A DNA stretch of 24,790 bases from positions 1-24,790 of the forward strand of contig CAZVEV010000059.1 in assembly GCA_964625865.1 (NCBI GenBank). Reading direction: 5' to 3'. Of this stretch, positions 7,791-15,309 are shown piece by piece. The translations under genes were made by a program, and so were the position numbers. Below the pieces are notes generated by a model, which ran no database searches, was not told the DNA's origin, and saw only the letters and a list, made by a program, of their open reading frames with translations. How positions within the stretch are numbered: the first letter of the stretch is position 1; every line of letters starts with the position of its first letter. The DNA is from CAZVEV01 sp964625865 (GTDB lineage Bacteria > Planctomycetota > Phycisphaerae > SM23-33).

Positions 7791-7938
7791 AGTGTCGGCG
7801 AATGTCGTCGGCGGAGCCTGGAGCCAGGCGAGGTATCACAGAGCCTGTCGCGACAGAGCAGTCTTGGGAGGACCAAACCACAGGTCCTGATACCGTGATA
7901 ACGTAACAACCACATGACCTTGGTTGAGGAGAGATGCG
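7791..7938 (+). promoter_or_regulatory. Structured 5' leader of the PEP-CTERM operon
   Basis: The leader can form several helices: GCCTGG/CCAGGC (7816-7829); an enclosing stem GGTATCA (7832-7838) with TGATACC (7888-7894); inside it a small stem CTGT/ACAG (7845-7856) and AGGACC/GGTCCT (7869-7874, 7883-7888, sharing one base with the outer stem); and AACCA/TGGTT (7908-7912, 7921-7925) just before the GAGGAGAG ribosome binding site. Together they resemble a three-way junction followed by a hairpin near the RBS. No known riboswitch consensus was recognised. Confidence 0.4.
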
Positions 7939-8874
7939 ATGAGACATGCAAGCGTAGTAGTCTGCGTTATGGCCCTGTTGGCCGGTTCGGCCTCGGCGGC
8001 GACGATGTGGACGGGCACGACCAGTAACAACTGGTCCACGCCGACCAACTGGAACCCCACCGGCGTGCCGGATATCCACAATGGTGTCGACGACGCGACT
8101 ATCCCTGACGGCAGCACGGTCGAGTGGACGCCCGGCGGGGACTGGTCCAACAACGCCACCGTTACGTTGAACGGCAACAGCAGTTGGACGCAGTTGGGCG
8201 GCGGGAGTTGGGCCCGTATCGCGGGCAATGGCGGCACGGGAAAGCTGATTCTCAACGACACCTCCTTGTTCGACGCCGGCACGGCCAACCGGGTGGTCGT
8301 CGGCATCGTCAGCGGTGCCAACGGAACCGTCGAGATAAACGACAGCGCCGAACTCGATACCGACGGTGTCGGCTTTACGTTGGCCTACGACAGCAACACC
8401 CAAGGCCGGGCCGACCTGGACGGTGGAACCCTCACCGTCGGCGGCGAGTTCTGGTTTGGACGCGACACGGGGGGGCAGACCAGCCAGACCGCCATCGTGT
8501 CCATGAACGGATCAGACGTCACCGCCAGCGGGACCGTGGGGATCTGGTTCTGGGATCCTCATACAACCGGAAGCACGATGTACATTGACTTCACGGGAAC
8601 CAGTCAGAGCACGGTGACCGTCAGCGACCGCTTCGGGCGACGGAATGCCGGCGGCAGCAGCAATGTGATGACCTGGGAGACCGCGTGGAACGAAGGCCTG
8701 ATCCGCGTCGACGGCGGCAACGCCGGGAACTTCAGCGACTACTTCACCACCAGCGGCACCTCCAGTGCCGACGGCCAATCCTACACGCTGACATATATTC
8801 CCGAGCCGACGACCCTCGCGTTGGCCGCGGTTGGCCTGTTGGGAGTGGCACGGCGACGCAGACGAAAAGAATAG
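7939..8874 (+). CDS. PEP-CTERM exported protein, beta-rich
   Basis: A 311-aa protein. ATG 7939 follows GAGGAGAG; an in-frame TTG at 7924 would put the RBS inside the gene. The signal peptide ends near ASAA. The body is Gly-, Thr-, Asn- and Asp-rich with repeated short beta-strand patterns (VEINDSAEL, GRADLDGGTLTVGG), like the parallel-beta exported proteins found in planctomycetes. The C-terminus has IPEPTTLALAAVGLLG followed by RRRRRKE: the PEP motif, transmembrane helix and basic end recognised by exosortases. Expected to be processed by an exosortase and held at or released from the cell surface. No exosortase gene is in the window. First gene of a three-gene operon, 44 nt before the next. 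Confidence 0.85.
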   Translation: MRHASVVVCVMALLAGSASAATMWTGTTSNNWSTPTNWNPTGVPDIHNGVDDATIPDGSTVEWTPGGDWSNNATVTLNGNSSWTQLGGGSWARIAGNGGTGKLILNDTSLFDAGTANRVVVGIVSGANGTVEINDSAELDTDGVGFTLAYDSNTQGRADLDGGTLTVGGEFWFGRDTGGQTSQTAIVSMNGSDVTASGTVGIWFWDPHTTGSTMYIDFTGTSQSTVTVSDRFGRRNAGGSSNVMTWETAWNEGLIRVDGGNAGNFSDYFTTSGTSSADGQSYTLTYIPEPTTLALAAVGLLGVARRRRRKE

Positions 8875-8918
8875 CGATCGACCTTTCGATTGGCAGATAA
8901 CACAACGGAGATGACATC

Positions 8919-10505
8919 ATGACGAAGCACACACTGCTCGGAGTGGCACTTGTTTCACTGATCCTCCTGGTTGGGACGTCCGGTGGGGCGACAATCGGCT
9001 ATTGGCGGATGGAGTCGGACACCGACGGCGGCGGCGGGTACAGCGTGCCGGAGGAGTCGGCGGGCAATCCGCTGATCGGTGCCGCGGGTTTCGTCAACAA
9101 CGTCACCTTGCCCGCCGATCCCGTGCCGCTGACCGGCGCGGCGAACACCAGGTCGCTGGAGGGCGGCGCGAACATCAACGGCAGTATCGCCAGTTTCGCG
9201 GCGCTGAACACTGAGAGCATCACGGTCGAGTTCTGGGCCCAGACGGACGAGGGAGACGCGGGGCTGTTCACGCGGAGCACGGGCAGCGATGGCAAGACGT
9301 TCGGCACCGACGGCGTGGTGATCACCGACCCCGATGCGGTGGACGTTCGTTACTTCGTGGATGACGGAATCGGCGGATCGACGCAGAAGGATTTCGCCAA
9401 CGTGCACAACACGCCGGCGCGGTGGCAGCACATGGCGTTCACGTACGAGAAGGCTACGGGCATCGGCAGCCTGTACGCTGACGGCAACACGGTGGCGACG
9501 GACGACGGAACGGACGGCCTCGGCCTGGTCTGGGGTGCCGGGACCGCCAATGCGCTGCTCGGCAAAGATGCCGACGGCGGGCCTGCTCCGTCGGGCGGGA
9601 TCTTCGATGAACTGCGGATATCCAACGCGGCGCTGAGCCCCGCGTCCTTCCTGAACGCCGTGCCGTTCACCGGCATCGCCAAGGACAGTTTCCTCACCAC
9701 GGAGACCGGCACGGTGGGAACGTATGATGACGGCAATCTCTACGACAGCGGCAACAACGTCGTTACCGAAGGGACGGTCGGTTTCTCGGCGGCCAAGACG
9801 TGGGGCGGCGGTACGGGCAGTACGGGGAATTTCGAGGTGGACAACGACGGTCCGGCTGACGGCGGGCTGACCCACAACCTGCTGACCGGGGAACTCGAAG
9901 GCTCCCTGAAACTGAAGGCCAAAGACCCGCGACGCATAGAACGCCAACTCGAGGCGACCGTTCCTGTCGAGACGACCTACTACGTCAGCGCCCTTCTCCA
10001 CGCGACGAAGATCGAGGCCGCCAACGTGATGAGCGCCGGTTTCTCGAACGGAAACGAGGATCGCGACGAAGGCGTTCAGATCGGCTTCAATGGCGACAAC
10101 ATCGCGGTCTTCGCCGGCGGGACGGCGCACGACCTGCTGCCCGGGGCGATCACGCTGGGCGAGACGTATCTCGTGCTGGCGAAGTTGACCGCCAATCCGG
10201 GCGGTGACGACACGCTGACGGCCTTCTACGCAGAGGACGGTGACGCGCAGTTCTCCATCGGCCTGTCCGGCCAGCCGGTCGAGACGTTCTCCGCGGTAAC
10301 GGACCTGGGATACCTGCAGGTCCACATTAACGGCAGCGGCATCAACACCAACGACCGCCTGTGGTGGATCGATGAAGTGCGGCTGGCCTCGACGATCAGC
10401 GATCTGGGCATCGATCCGGCGACGGTCCCCGAACCGGCGACGATGGGCCTGCTGGCAATCGGCGGGGCGGCGGTGCTCGTGCGCCGACGGCGCCGACGCG
10501 CGTAA
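8919..10505 (+). CDS. PEP-CTERM protein with LamG-like jellyroll domain
   Basis: A 528-aa protein; ATG 8919 follows GGAGATG. A signal peptide covers about residues 1-25. About 30-245 resemble a LamG/concanavalin-A-like jellyroll, with SITVEFWAQTDEG, WQHMAFTYEKATG, SLYADGNTVATDDG and GIFDELRISNAALS. About 255-495 form a second beta-rich region with a similar ending (LWWIDEVRLAST), possibly a second jellyroll. The C-terminus is VPEPATMGLLAIGG plus an Arg cluster, the exosortase sorting signal. LamG domains usually bind carbohydrate or other proteins, so a surface adhesin or polymer-binding role is likely. Second gene of the operon, 38 nt before the third. Confidence 0.88.
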   Translation: MTKHTLLGVALVSLILLVGTSGGATIGYWRMESDTDGGGGYSVPEESAGNPLIGAAGFVNNVTLPADPVPLTGAANTRSLEGGANINGSIASFAALNTESITVEFWAQTDEGDAGLFTRSTGSDGKTFGTDGVVITDPDAVDVRYFVDDGIGGSTQKDFANVHNTPARWQHMAFTYEKATGIGSLYADGNTVATDDGTDGLGLVWGAGTANALLGKDADGGPAPSGGIFDELRISNAALSPASFLNAVPFTGIAKDSFLTTETGTVGTYDDGNLYDSGNNVVTEGTVGFSAAKTWGGGTGSTGNFEVDNDGPADGGLTHNLLTGELEGSLKLKAKDPRRIERQLEATVPVETTYYVSALLHATKIEAANVMSAGFSNGNEDRDEGVQIGFNGDNIAVFAGGTAHDLLPGAITLGETYLVLAKLTANPGGDDTLTAFYAEDGDAQFSIGLSGQPVETFSAVTDLGYLQVHINGSGINTNDRLWWIDEVRLASTISDLGIDPATVPEPATMGLLAIGGAAVLVRRRRRRA

Positions 10506-10543
10506 GACAGTAGAAGAACACTGATGAAGAGAGGAACCGAGAC

Positions 10544-11857
10544 ATGAACCGACTGATCTTGACAGTGGCCATTGCGATGGCACTTGCCGTGCTCGCACAA
10601 ACCGGCAGCGCCGCCACCACCGTTTCCTACACGTACAACGGCGGAAACGGCGGGCATCTGGGCACGGTGTCGGGCGGCGATCTGTACAAGCCGGGCGTAA
10701 GCGGAGCCGGCACGGGCGCGATCGGCTCGAACGTGAACGATAACAACACGTGGGGCACGAACAGCACGTCCACGGCCACCGGGCCGGACATCGGCAGCAC
10801 GTGGCGGATGGCCGCCCTGCTCAAGGTCGGCGCCATCCTCGGCGCCGACGGCAGCGACGTCTTTGCCACGACGGGCGACCTGAACCAGCCTTTGGCGCTG
10901 ACACTCACGCTCGGCGGGCAGACGGCTGGGACGAACTCGGCGGGTTACGCCCCCCAGGCGTATCTCTATGGAATCGACGCAGGCCCGTCCGGGGCAACCG
11001 GCTGGTGGGGGGCGGCTGACAAGGTGACCAAGGCAGTCACCAGCCTCACGACCCTGACGCCGGGCCAGTGGACCGCGGGCTCGGGAACCTGGTCGTTCAA
11101 CCTGGCCACCAGCGGCCTGGTCACCGGCGACACCGGCGACATCTTCGGGATTGCCGTCGTGGGTAACGAAGATGCCGTCGCCAGCGAGAGTCTGTCGTGG
11201 GCAAGGAACTCATCATCCCTGACCGTGGCACGCGCGGGGGAGAAGACCGCTCTGGTGGACTTCTCGTCTGCCGAGAGCACGCCGGGCGGCCTGCAGGGCG
11301 GGAACTACTGGAACACGGTGGGTAACACCAATGCCAACAGCCTCATCGATTCCGCCACCGGTGTGGACTCGGGGTGGGATGTGACCGTAACTGACGGTGG
11401 GCAGTATATCGGATTCGGAGGGACGGCCATCAATGGCGACGGCGCGGCAGTGCCGTTTGATCAGTCCTTTGCGATCATTGACGGGATCTTCTCGAATCAC
11501 GCTCAAGCAACCGGGACAGCCACCATCACCTTCACGAATCTGACGCCCAACACGCCCTACGACTTCTCGACCTACTCGGACCGCGCCAGCGGCTGGGCCG
11601 ACGCGGTGATCTCGACGACGGTCGGCACGGGCCCTGCCTCGGTGGCCATCCTGGAAGACGCCGTCACCGACTTCACGATTACGTCCAACGGCTCGGGCTC
11701 CCTCGCCTTCACGTTCGTCGAAGGGCCCGGCGAGAGCAGTCCGGTGGGCGACAACGCCGTACTGAACGCCCTGAGCATCACCGAGGTCCCCGAGCCGTCG
11801 ACCCTCGCCCTGGCCGCGGTGGGCCTGGCGGGTCTGATCCGCCGGCGGAGGCGATAG
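10544..11857 (+). CDS. PEP-CTERM exported protein, two-part beta-rich
   Basis: A 437-aa protein; ATG 10544 follows GAGAGGAACC. The signal peptide ends near GSAATT. The first half (about 26-225) is Gly-, Thr- and Asn-rich with QAYLYGIDAGPSG and GQWTAGSGTWSFNL. The second half (about 232-410) contains TNLTPNTPYDFSTYSDRASG, which resembles a fibronectin-III-like or carbohydrate-binding sandwich strand order. The end, VPEPSTLALAAVGLAGL plus RRRRR, is an exosortase signal almost identical to that of the first gene of the operon. Function beyond export is not visible. Last gene of the operon; hairpins follow at 12021-12047 and 12101-12119. Confidence 0.85.
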   Translation: MNRLILTVAIAMALAVLAQTGSAATTVSYTYNGGNGGHLGTVSGGDLYKPGVSGAGTGAIGSNVNDNNTWGTNSTSTATGPDIGSTWRMAALLKVGAILGADGSDVFATTGDLNQPLALTLTLGGQTAGTNSAGYAPQAYLYGIDAGPSGATGWWGAADKVTKAVTSLTTLTPGQWTAGSGTWSFNLATSGLVTGDTGDIFGIAVVGNEDAVASESLSWARNSSSLTVARAGEKTALVDFSSAESTPGGLQGGNYWNTVGNTNANSLIDSATGVDSGWDVTVTDGGQYIGFGGTAINGDGAAVPFDQSFAIIDGIFSNHAQATGTATITFTNLTPNTPYDFSTYSDRASGWADAVISTTVGTGPASVAILEDAVTDFTITSNGSGSLAFTFVEGPGESSPVGDNAVLNALSITEVPEPSTLALAAVGLAGLIRRRRR

Positions 11858-12020
11858 CGTAGAAGCAGCATCTTGCCTTGCCGGTGCCGTGGAGCGGTAG
11901 GGCGTGGAACTCCTTGTACGCGGGGGGATTGCGCATTGCTTCCGTCTGCGGCGCATCCAGTGCCCTGCGAGTGTCGCCTCTGCGTTCGATACTCCGAATT
12001 CCCTGAAACCGTCGAGGAGG

Positions 12021-12047
12021 GCGGCCAAGCCCCTTTGGCCGCGTTTT
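12021..12047 (+). terminator. Probable terminator of the PEP-CTERM operon
   Basis: GCGGCCAA (12021-12028) pairs with TTGGCCGC (12035-12042) across 6 nt and is followed by GTTTTG. It lies about 165 nt after the last stop of the operon. The T-run is short. Confidence 0.5.
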
Positions 12048-12138
12048 GATGCGAGGGTAGGGGGTAGGGTCGTTTTTTCCGGCCAAGTGCGGCTACGGGA
12101 CGGCTAGACCCCCTAGCCGGGGTGCCAGTGCATAGACA

Positions 12139-12167
12139 ACGCCCCGGCCTGCGAAGGACCGGGGCGT
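12139..12167 (-). terminator. Probable terminator of the LamG PEP-CTERM gene
   Basis: ACGCCCCGG (12139-12147) pairs with CCGGGGCGT (12159-12167) around an 11-nt loop, 29 nt beyond the minus-strand stop codon. It could also stop residual transcription from the opposite side. Confidence 0.5.
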
Positions 12168-12195
12168 CGGGTGTGTTCAGGTGCCCTGCGGTCGT

Positions 12196-13038
12196 CTAAC
12201 CGCGTTGTCTTCGCCGAACGTATCCGCCCAGCCCCGCGACGGCCAGGCCCACGGCGCACATCGTCAGCGGCTCGGGGACAAGGGCCGCTTTGTAATGGGC
12301 CTCGATCTGCCCCGCCGACAGCGCCGTCCTGTACAGCGCCACTTCGTCCATGTCGCCCTCGAACCAGTTCCCGCCACCGTCATAGATGCCGTCGCCGGCG
12401 ATGTTCACCAGGTGGCCGGAAACGCCGTAACCTCCCCCTCCGACCGCGCCGTGGTTCTGAGACCCGGCCAGTACGCCATTGACGTAGACCAGTTTCTGCG
12501 TCCCGGTGCCCACCGCGGCCAGATGGACCCACTGGCCGGCGTTGCCCCCCGTGCTATACGCCACATTCAACGCGCCGTTGGCGGGGGTCCATATCTGGAT
12601 CGTGTTCTGGTTGATGAAGCCGAACTCGAGCGCGTCGTTCTGGCCGACGATGCCCGTGCGGTTGCTCTGTGCGACCGTTGGACGGACCCACGCCTCCAGC
12701 GTAAACGCCGCCAGGCCGCTCATGCTGACCGGCGTGTTGATCGCTTGACTGCTGCCGTTGAAGCCCGTCGCGCTGTTGGCGGCCTCCAGGCCGAGGAACG
12801 CGGGTGGCCGCGGGCCGGGGGCCAGCAGGTTCGGGCTACCGAGGTACGTCCCATCATTGGCGCCGCCGATCGAATCGACCGCTATCGCCCCGGCCGTCTC
12901 CGTCGCGCGGTAATACGCGATGGGGTTGTCGGCAAGCACGGCAGCGGGATACGACGTGGCCTGGGCGGTACTGACGGGCACCATCACCGCGGTAACAAGC
13001 AGCAGGCCTCCAACAAACATCGTGCGAGAAACAGACAT
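12196..13038 (-). CDS. PEP-CTERM protein with LamG domain
   Basis: A 280-aa protein. ATG 13038 follows AGAGAGGTG and starts a clean signal peptide (MSVSRTMFVGGLLLV, cleavage near AQA). The upstream in-frame extension to 13206 runs through the promoter and is rejected. About residues 27-255 form a LamG jellyroll: AAVLADNPIAYYRATE, FTLEAWVRPTVAQSN, WVHLAAVGTGTQKLVYVNG and DMDEVALYRTALSAGQIEAHY. The C-terminus is VPEPLTMCAVGLAVAGLGG plus RRRQRG, an exosortase sorting signal with an unusual Cys in the helix. Likely a surface-displayed binding protein. It is monocistronic and faces the three-gene PEP-CTERM operon, so all four may be co-regulated, which is inference. Confidence 0.88.
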   Translation of the reverse strand: MSVSRTMFVGGLLLVTAVMVPVSTAQATSYPAAVLADNPIAYYRATETAGAIAVDSIGGANDGTYLGSPNLLAPGPRPPAFLGLEAANSATGFNGSSQAINTPVSMSGLAAFTLEAWVRPTVAQSNRTGIVGQNDALEFGFINQNTIQIWTPANGALNVAYSTGGNAGQWVHLAAVGTGTQKLVYVNGVLAGSQNHGAVGGGGYGVSGHLVNIAGDGIYDGGGNWFEGDMDEVALYRTALSAGQIEAHYKAALVPEPLTMCAVGLAVAGLGGYVRRRQRG

Positions 13039-13180
13039 GGTCACACCTCTCTTACTTCTCCAACGTCTCTTTCTACCTGGCATTTCCACCGGGGGAAACG
13101 ACCCGCCGGCACGCTTCACCATGAAGCCATGACAGCGAGATTCTCCAAGTAGTCTCCAACTCGCGACCTCCACGAGTTCA
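13039..13180 (-). promoter_or_regulatory. Long 5' leader with hairpins before the LamG PEP-CTERM gene
   Basis: From a transcription start near 13181 the leader is about 143 nt. It contains AACTCG/CGAGTT (13158-13163, 13173-13178) and GCTTCA/TGAAGC (13113-13118, 13122-13127), then the AGAGAGGTG RBS. Its length is close to that of the other PEP-CTERM leader at 7791-7938, but no shared sequence is evident. Confidence 0.35.
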
Positions 13181-13187
13181 TCAGAAC

Positions 13188-13216
13188 AGTATAGTCGATC
13201 CTGCACGTTTTGTCAA
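13188..13216 (-). promoter_or_regulatory. Consensus sigma70 promoter of the LamG PEP-CTERM gene
   Basis: On the minus strand, TTGACA (13211-13216, perfect) and TATACT (13188-13193) are separated by exactly 17 nt. This is the best housekeeping-type promoter in the window. Confidence 0.75.
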
Positions 13217-13293
13217 GATCAATTCCCGGCCGCGAGGCGTCGATTTCCTGGTAGCCTCCCAAAGGGGCGCCGATCTTGCGACGGGCGTTCAGG

Positions 13294-13309
13294 CCGTGCG
13301 TTCGCACGG
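13294..13309. repeat. Short hairpin upstream of the repeat/LamG gene
   Basis: CCGTGCG and CGCACGG are separated by TT, giving a 6-bp stem with a GTTC loop. It lies upstream of a weak possible promoter (TTGCTC at 13312 and TACACT at 13336, 18-nt spacing) for the gene starting at 13397. Confidence 0.3.
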
Positions 13310-13396
13310 TATTGCTCTGATGCCCGCCCGGTGGGTACACTGTGCATGGTCGCATGTTCCGGTCGTCCGTGGGAGCCGGCCGGCCAGAGGTGTCAC

Positions 13397-15013
13397 GTGA
13401 AATGCATACAACTGGTGATGGCGGTTGCGGTGGTCGCCGGCGGGGCCCTTGGGGTGGTCGCCGATGAGGCCGACGAGATGTACAAGGCCGTCTTCGGTGC
13501 GCGGGCGCGGGCGGTGCGGGCGACGCGAGAGACGGCCGACGACCTGAAACTCGCCGACGACATGGTCGCGGGCGTCCGGAACAGCGAGCACCTGACCGAC
13601 GCGATGATCGTACGACTGTGCGACGAGGCGTATGCGCTGTGCAACCGCACGCCGTCGGGGGTGGCCCTGGCGGTCCGCGCGATGCGATTGCTGGCGGCCA
13701 AGGTTCCCGCCCGCCAGGCGGTCTGTCGCGACCGGATACTCCAGGTCCTTCGGCGGGCGTACACTGCGGCCCGGGGCGAGGGGCGGCCGGCGGCGCGGTC
13801 AGCGCTGATCGGGGAGTTGGAATCGATCGCCGACGGCCTGGTCGCCAAGAAGGACTGGGGCGCCGCCGTTCGGTACTACGCCCAGGCGATGGGCTACGTG
13901 GTTCGCGGCACGGGGGACAAGGCCCGTATCGAGGCCAAGCGCGCTCGCGTTCGGCGCCTCATGAACATCCACGCCAACATCGCCGAGTACCAGGCGGCCC
14001 TGAAGACCAATCCGAAAGACGTTGCGACGCGAGCGAAGCTCATCCACATCTACCTGGTGGAGTTGAACAGTCCGGCCGACGCGGCGAAGTGGGTCACCGC
14101 CGAGTGCAGCGGCGAGTTGCGCACGAACGTCCCGCGGGCTGTCAAGGACGCCGCGGCGCTGCCGGGCGACGCGTGTCTGACGATGGGCAAGTGGTATCGC
14201 GGGCTGGCCGACAAAGCCGCCATGCCCGCCAAGGCCTACATGCTCGCCCGCGCGAGACAGTACTACCGTGTGTTCCTCAGCGGGCGGACGCGTCGGGACG
14301 TGGCCGGGCTGCGGGCCAAGATCGCCCTGGACAGCATCGATGCTGACTTGAAGCGTCTCGGCCCGCCTGACGTGCCGGCCGGCGGCGGCGCCACCACGCC
14401 GACGCCCGCCGGGACGGGGCTGGTCTTCAGCACGGCGAGCGGGTCGCGCGACACCAACTTCCAGTCGCGCGGGGCTGCCAGGGTCTATCGCGGACAGATG
14501 AGCTTCACGCGCGGGGCGGTTGTTTCTACGGCGGGCCCCGCCGTCACCGCCGCCTGCAAACGCACCAATGAGCTGACCATCGAAGCCACCATCACTCCGA
14601 CCGACTACAGCCAGACCGGGCCCGCACGGATCATCACGCTGTCGTCGACGGGCCACCTGCGGAACTTCACCGTCGGCCAGGAGGGCACGAACCTGGTCCT
14701 CCGCCTGCGGACCACGAGCAACGGGGCCAACGGATCGAACGTCCAGCCGACCCTGTGCACGCTGCGCCCCGGTCGGGCCCATCGCGTGGTGATCACGTAT
14801 CGCCCGGGCAAGTTGAGTTGCTATCTCAACGGCAAGCTGGCGATGCAGACCGCCAAGATCCGGGGCGACTTCAGCACCTGGGACAGCAAACAGACGCTGA
14901 TGTTCGGCGACGAGCGCGACACCCACCGCTACTGGCGGGGCCGCCTGAAAGACGTCAAGATCCACAGCCGCGCGCTGTCGCCCACCCAGGCCGCGCGGGC
15001 AAGCTCAGGGTGA
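13397..15013 (+). CDS. Secreted helical-repeat protein with C-terminal LamG domain
   Basis: A 538-aa protein. The GTG at 13397 is chosen because AGAGGTG lies just before it and it starts directly with a signal peptide (MKCIQLVMAVAVVAGG, cleavage near VVA-DE). Earlier in-frame starts at 13331 and 13346 would place polar sequence before it. About residues 24-325 are helical and Ala-, Arg- and Lys-rich with TPR-like patterns, such as WGAAVRYYAQAMGYV, AEYQAALKTNPKDVATRAKLIHIYL and MPAKAYMLARARQYYRVFLSG. A Pro/Gly/Thr linker at about 330-348 leads to a LamG/jellyroll domain (about 350-538) with NELTIEATITPTDYSQ, HRVVITYRPGKLSCYLNGKL and YWRGRLKDVKIHSRALSP. This architecture is common in planctomycetes; a periplasmic polysaccharide-related scaffold is likely but not proven. 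No PEP-CTERM tail is present, unlike its neighbours. Confidence 0.8.
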   Translation: MKCIQLVMAVAVVAGGALGVVADEADEMYKAVFGARARAVRATRETADDLKLADDMVAGVRNSEHLTDAMIVRLCDEAYALCNRTPSGVALAVRAMRLLAAKVPARQAVCRDRILQVLRRAYTAARGEGRPAARSALIGELESIADGLVAKKDWGAAVRYYAQAMGYVVRGTGDKARIEAKRARVRRLMNIHANIAEYQAALKTNPKDVATRAKLIHIYLVELNSPADAAKWVTAECSGELRTNVPRAVKDAAALPGDACLTMGKWYRGLADKAAMPAKAYMLARARQYYRVFLSGRTRRDVAGLRAKIALDSIDADLKRLGPPDVPAGGGATTPTPAGTGLVFSTASGSRDTNFQSRGAARVYRGQMSFTRGAVVSTAGPAVTAACKRTNELTIEATITPTDYSQTGPARIITLSSTGHLRNFTVGQEGTNLVLRLRTTSNGANGSNVQPTLCTLRPGRAHRVVITYRPGKLSCYLNGKLAMQTAKIRGDFSTWDSKQTLMFGDERDTHRYWRGRLKDVKIHSRALSPTQAARASSG

Positions 15014-15084
15014 CACGGTCCGAGACGTTCTGACGTTCTGCAGAACGTTGGAATGACGGGCGGTGCAGATCGCACCTCGAACGA

Positions 15085-15112
15085 CGCTGGTCACTGAAGT
15101 GACCAGCCCCAG
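15085..15112 (+). repeat. REP-like palindrome, copy 1
   Basis: The core GTCACTGAAGTGAC is inside a longer stem (GCTGG...CCAGC) and is followed by CCCAG. The whole unit is matched in inverted orientation by the copy at 15241-15269, apart from a 2-nt insertion. An imperfect palindrome next to a Y1 transposase gene fits the REP/RAYT pairing. Confidence 0.7.
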
Positions 15113-15240
15113 TTGTGCGTTTCGGTGCAGCGGTGTACTATCTATGTGGGTTGCCTCTCGTCGCAGGGATGTACCATGACGATAAGTTTGTCCGTATGCA
15201 GGGCGCCCTCGCGTCGGACAGCGACGTTTCGGATCGCAAC

Positions 15241-15269
15241 CTGGGGCTGTGTCACTTCAGTGACCAGCG
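15241..15269 (-). repeat. REP-like palindrome, copy 2 (inverted)
   Basis: The reverse complement of this unit equals copy 1 except for two extra bases beside the core (GACAC instead of GAC). Similarity continues a few bases into the flank (CCAGTTG against CCAGGTTG). The two copies form a BIME-like inverted pair about 130 nt apart. Confidence 0.7.
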
Positions 15270-15309
15270 GCGTCGCATAGCGACGCCTCGCACGAGAAAG
15301 GACTCCGCG

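Larger units (their letters stand above)
11858..12195. other. Convergent intergenic region
   Basis: This 338-nt gap separates the ends of the plus-strand PEP-CTERM operon and the minus-strand LamG gene. No gene is supported. It holds three hairpins, of which 12021-12047 and 12139-12167 are listed as terminators. A smaller one, CGGCTAG/CTAGCCG, is at 12101-12119. Confidence 0.5.
15014..15309. other. Hairpin-rich intergenic region before the RAYT gene
   Basis: Besides the two REP-like palindromes, it holds the perfect 16-nt palindrome ACGTTCTGCAGAACGT (15033-15048), GGTGC/GCACC (15062-15076), CGTCG/CGACG (15212-15226) and GGCGTCGC/GCGACGCC (15269-15287). The first may end transcription of the preceding gene. 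The rest belong to the repeat module linked to the transposase. Confidence 0.5.

Noticed and set aside
7791..7938. Known riboswitch class (c-di-GMP, SAM, cobalamin, TPP) in the PEP-CTERM leader
   Set aside because: The conserved core sequences of these classes are not present, so it is kept only as an unnamed structured leader.
8955..10598. 547-aa minus-strand open frame across the second PEP-CTERM gene
   Set aside because: It has no ribosome binding site or domains. The plus-strand gene has a signal peptide, LamG motifs and a PEP-CTERM tail.
15115..15309. N-terminal extension of the RAYT gene
   Set aside because: It would translate the second REP-like repeat. A proper ribosome binding site lies before the ATG at 15310.
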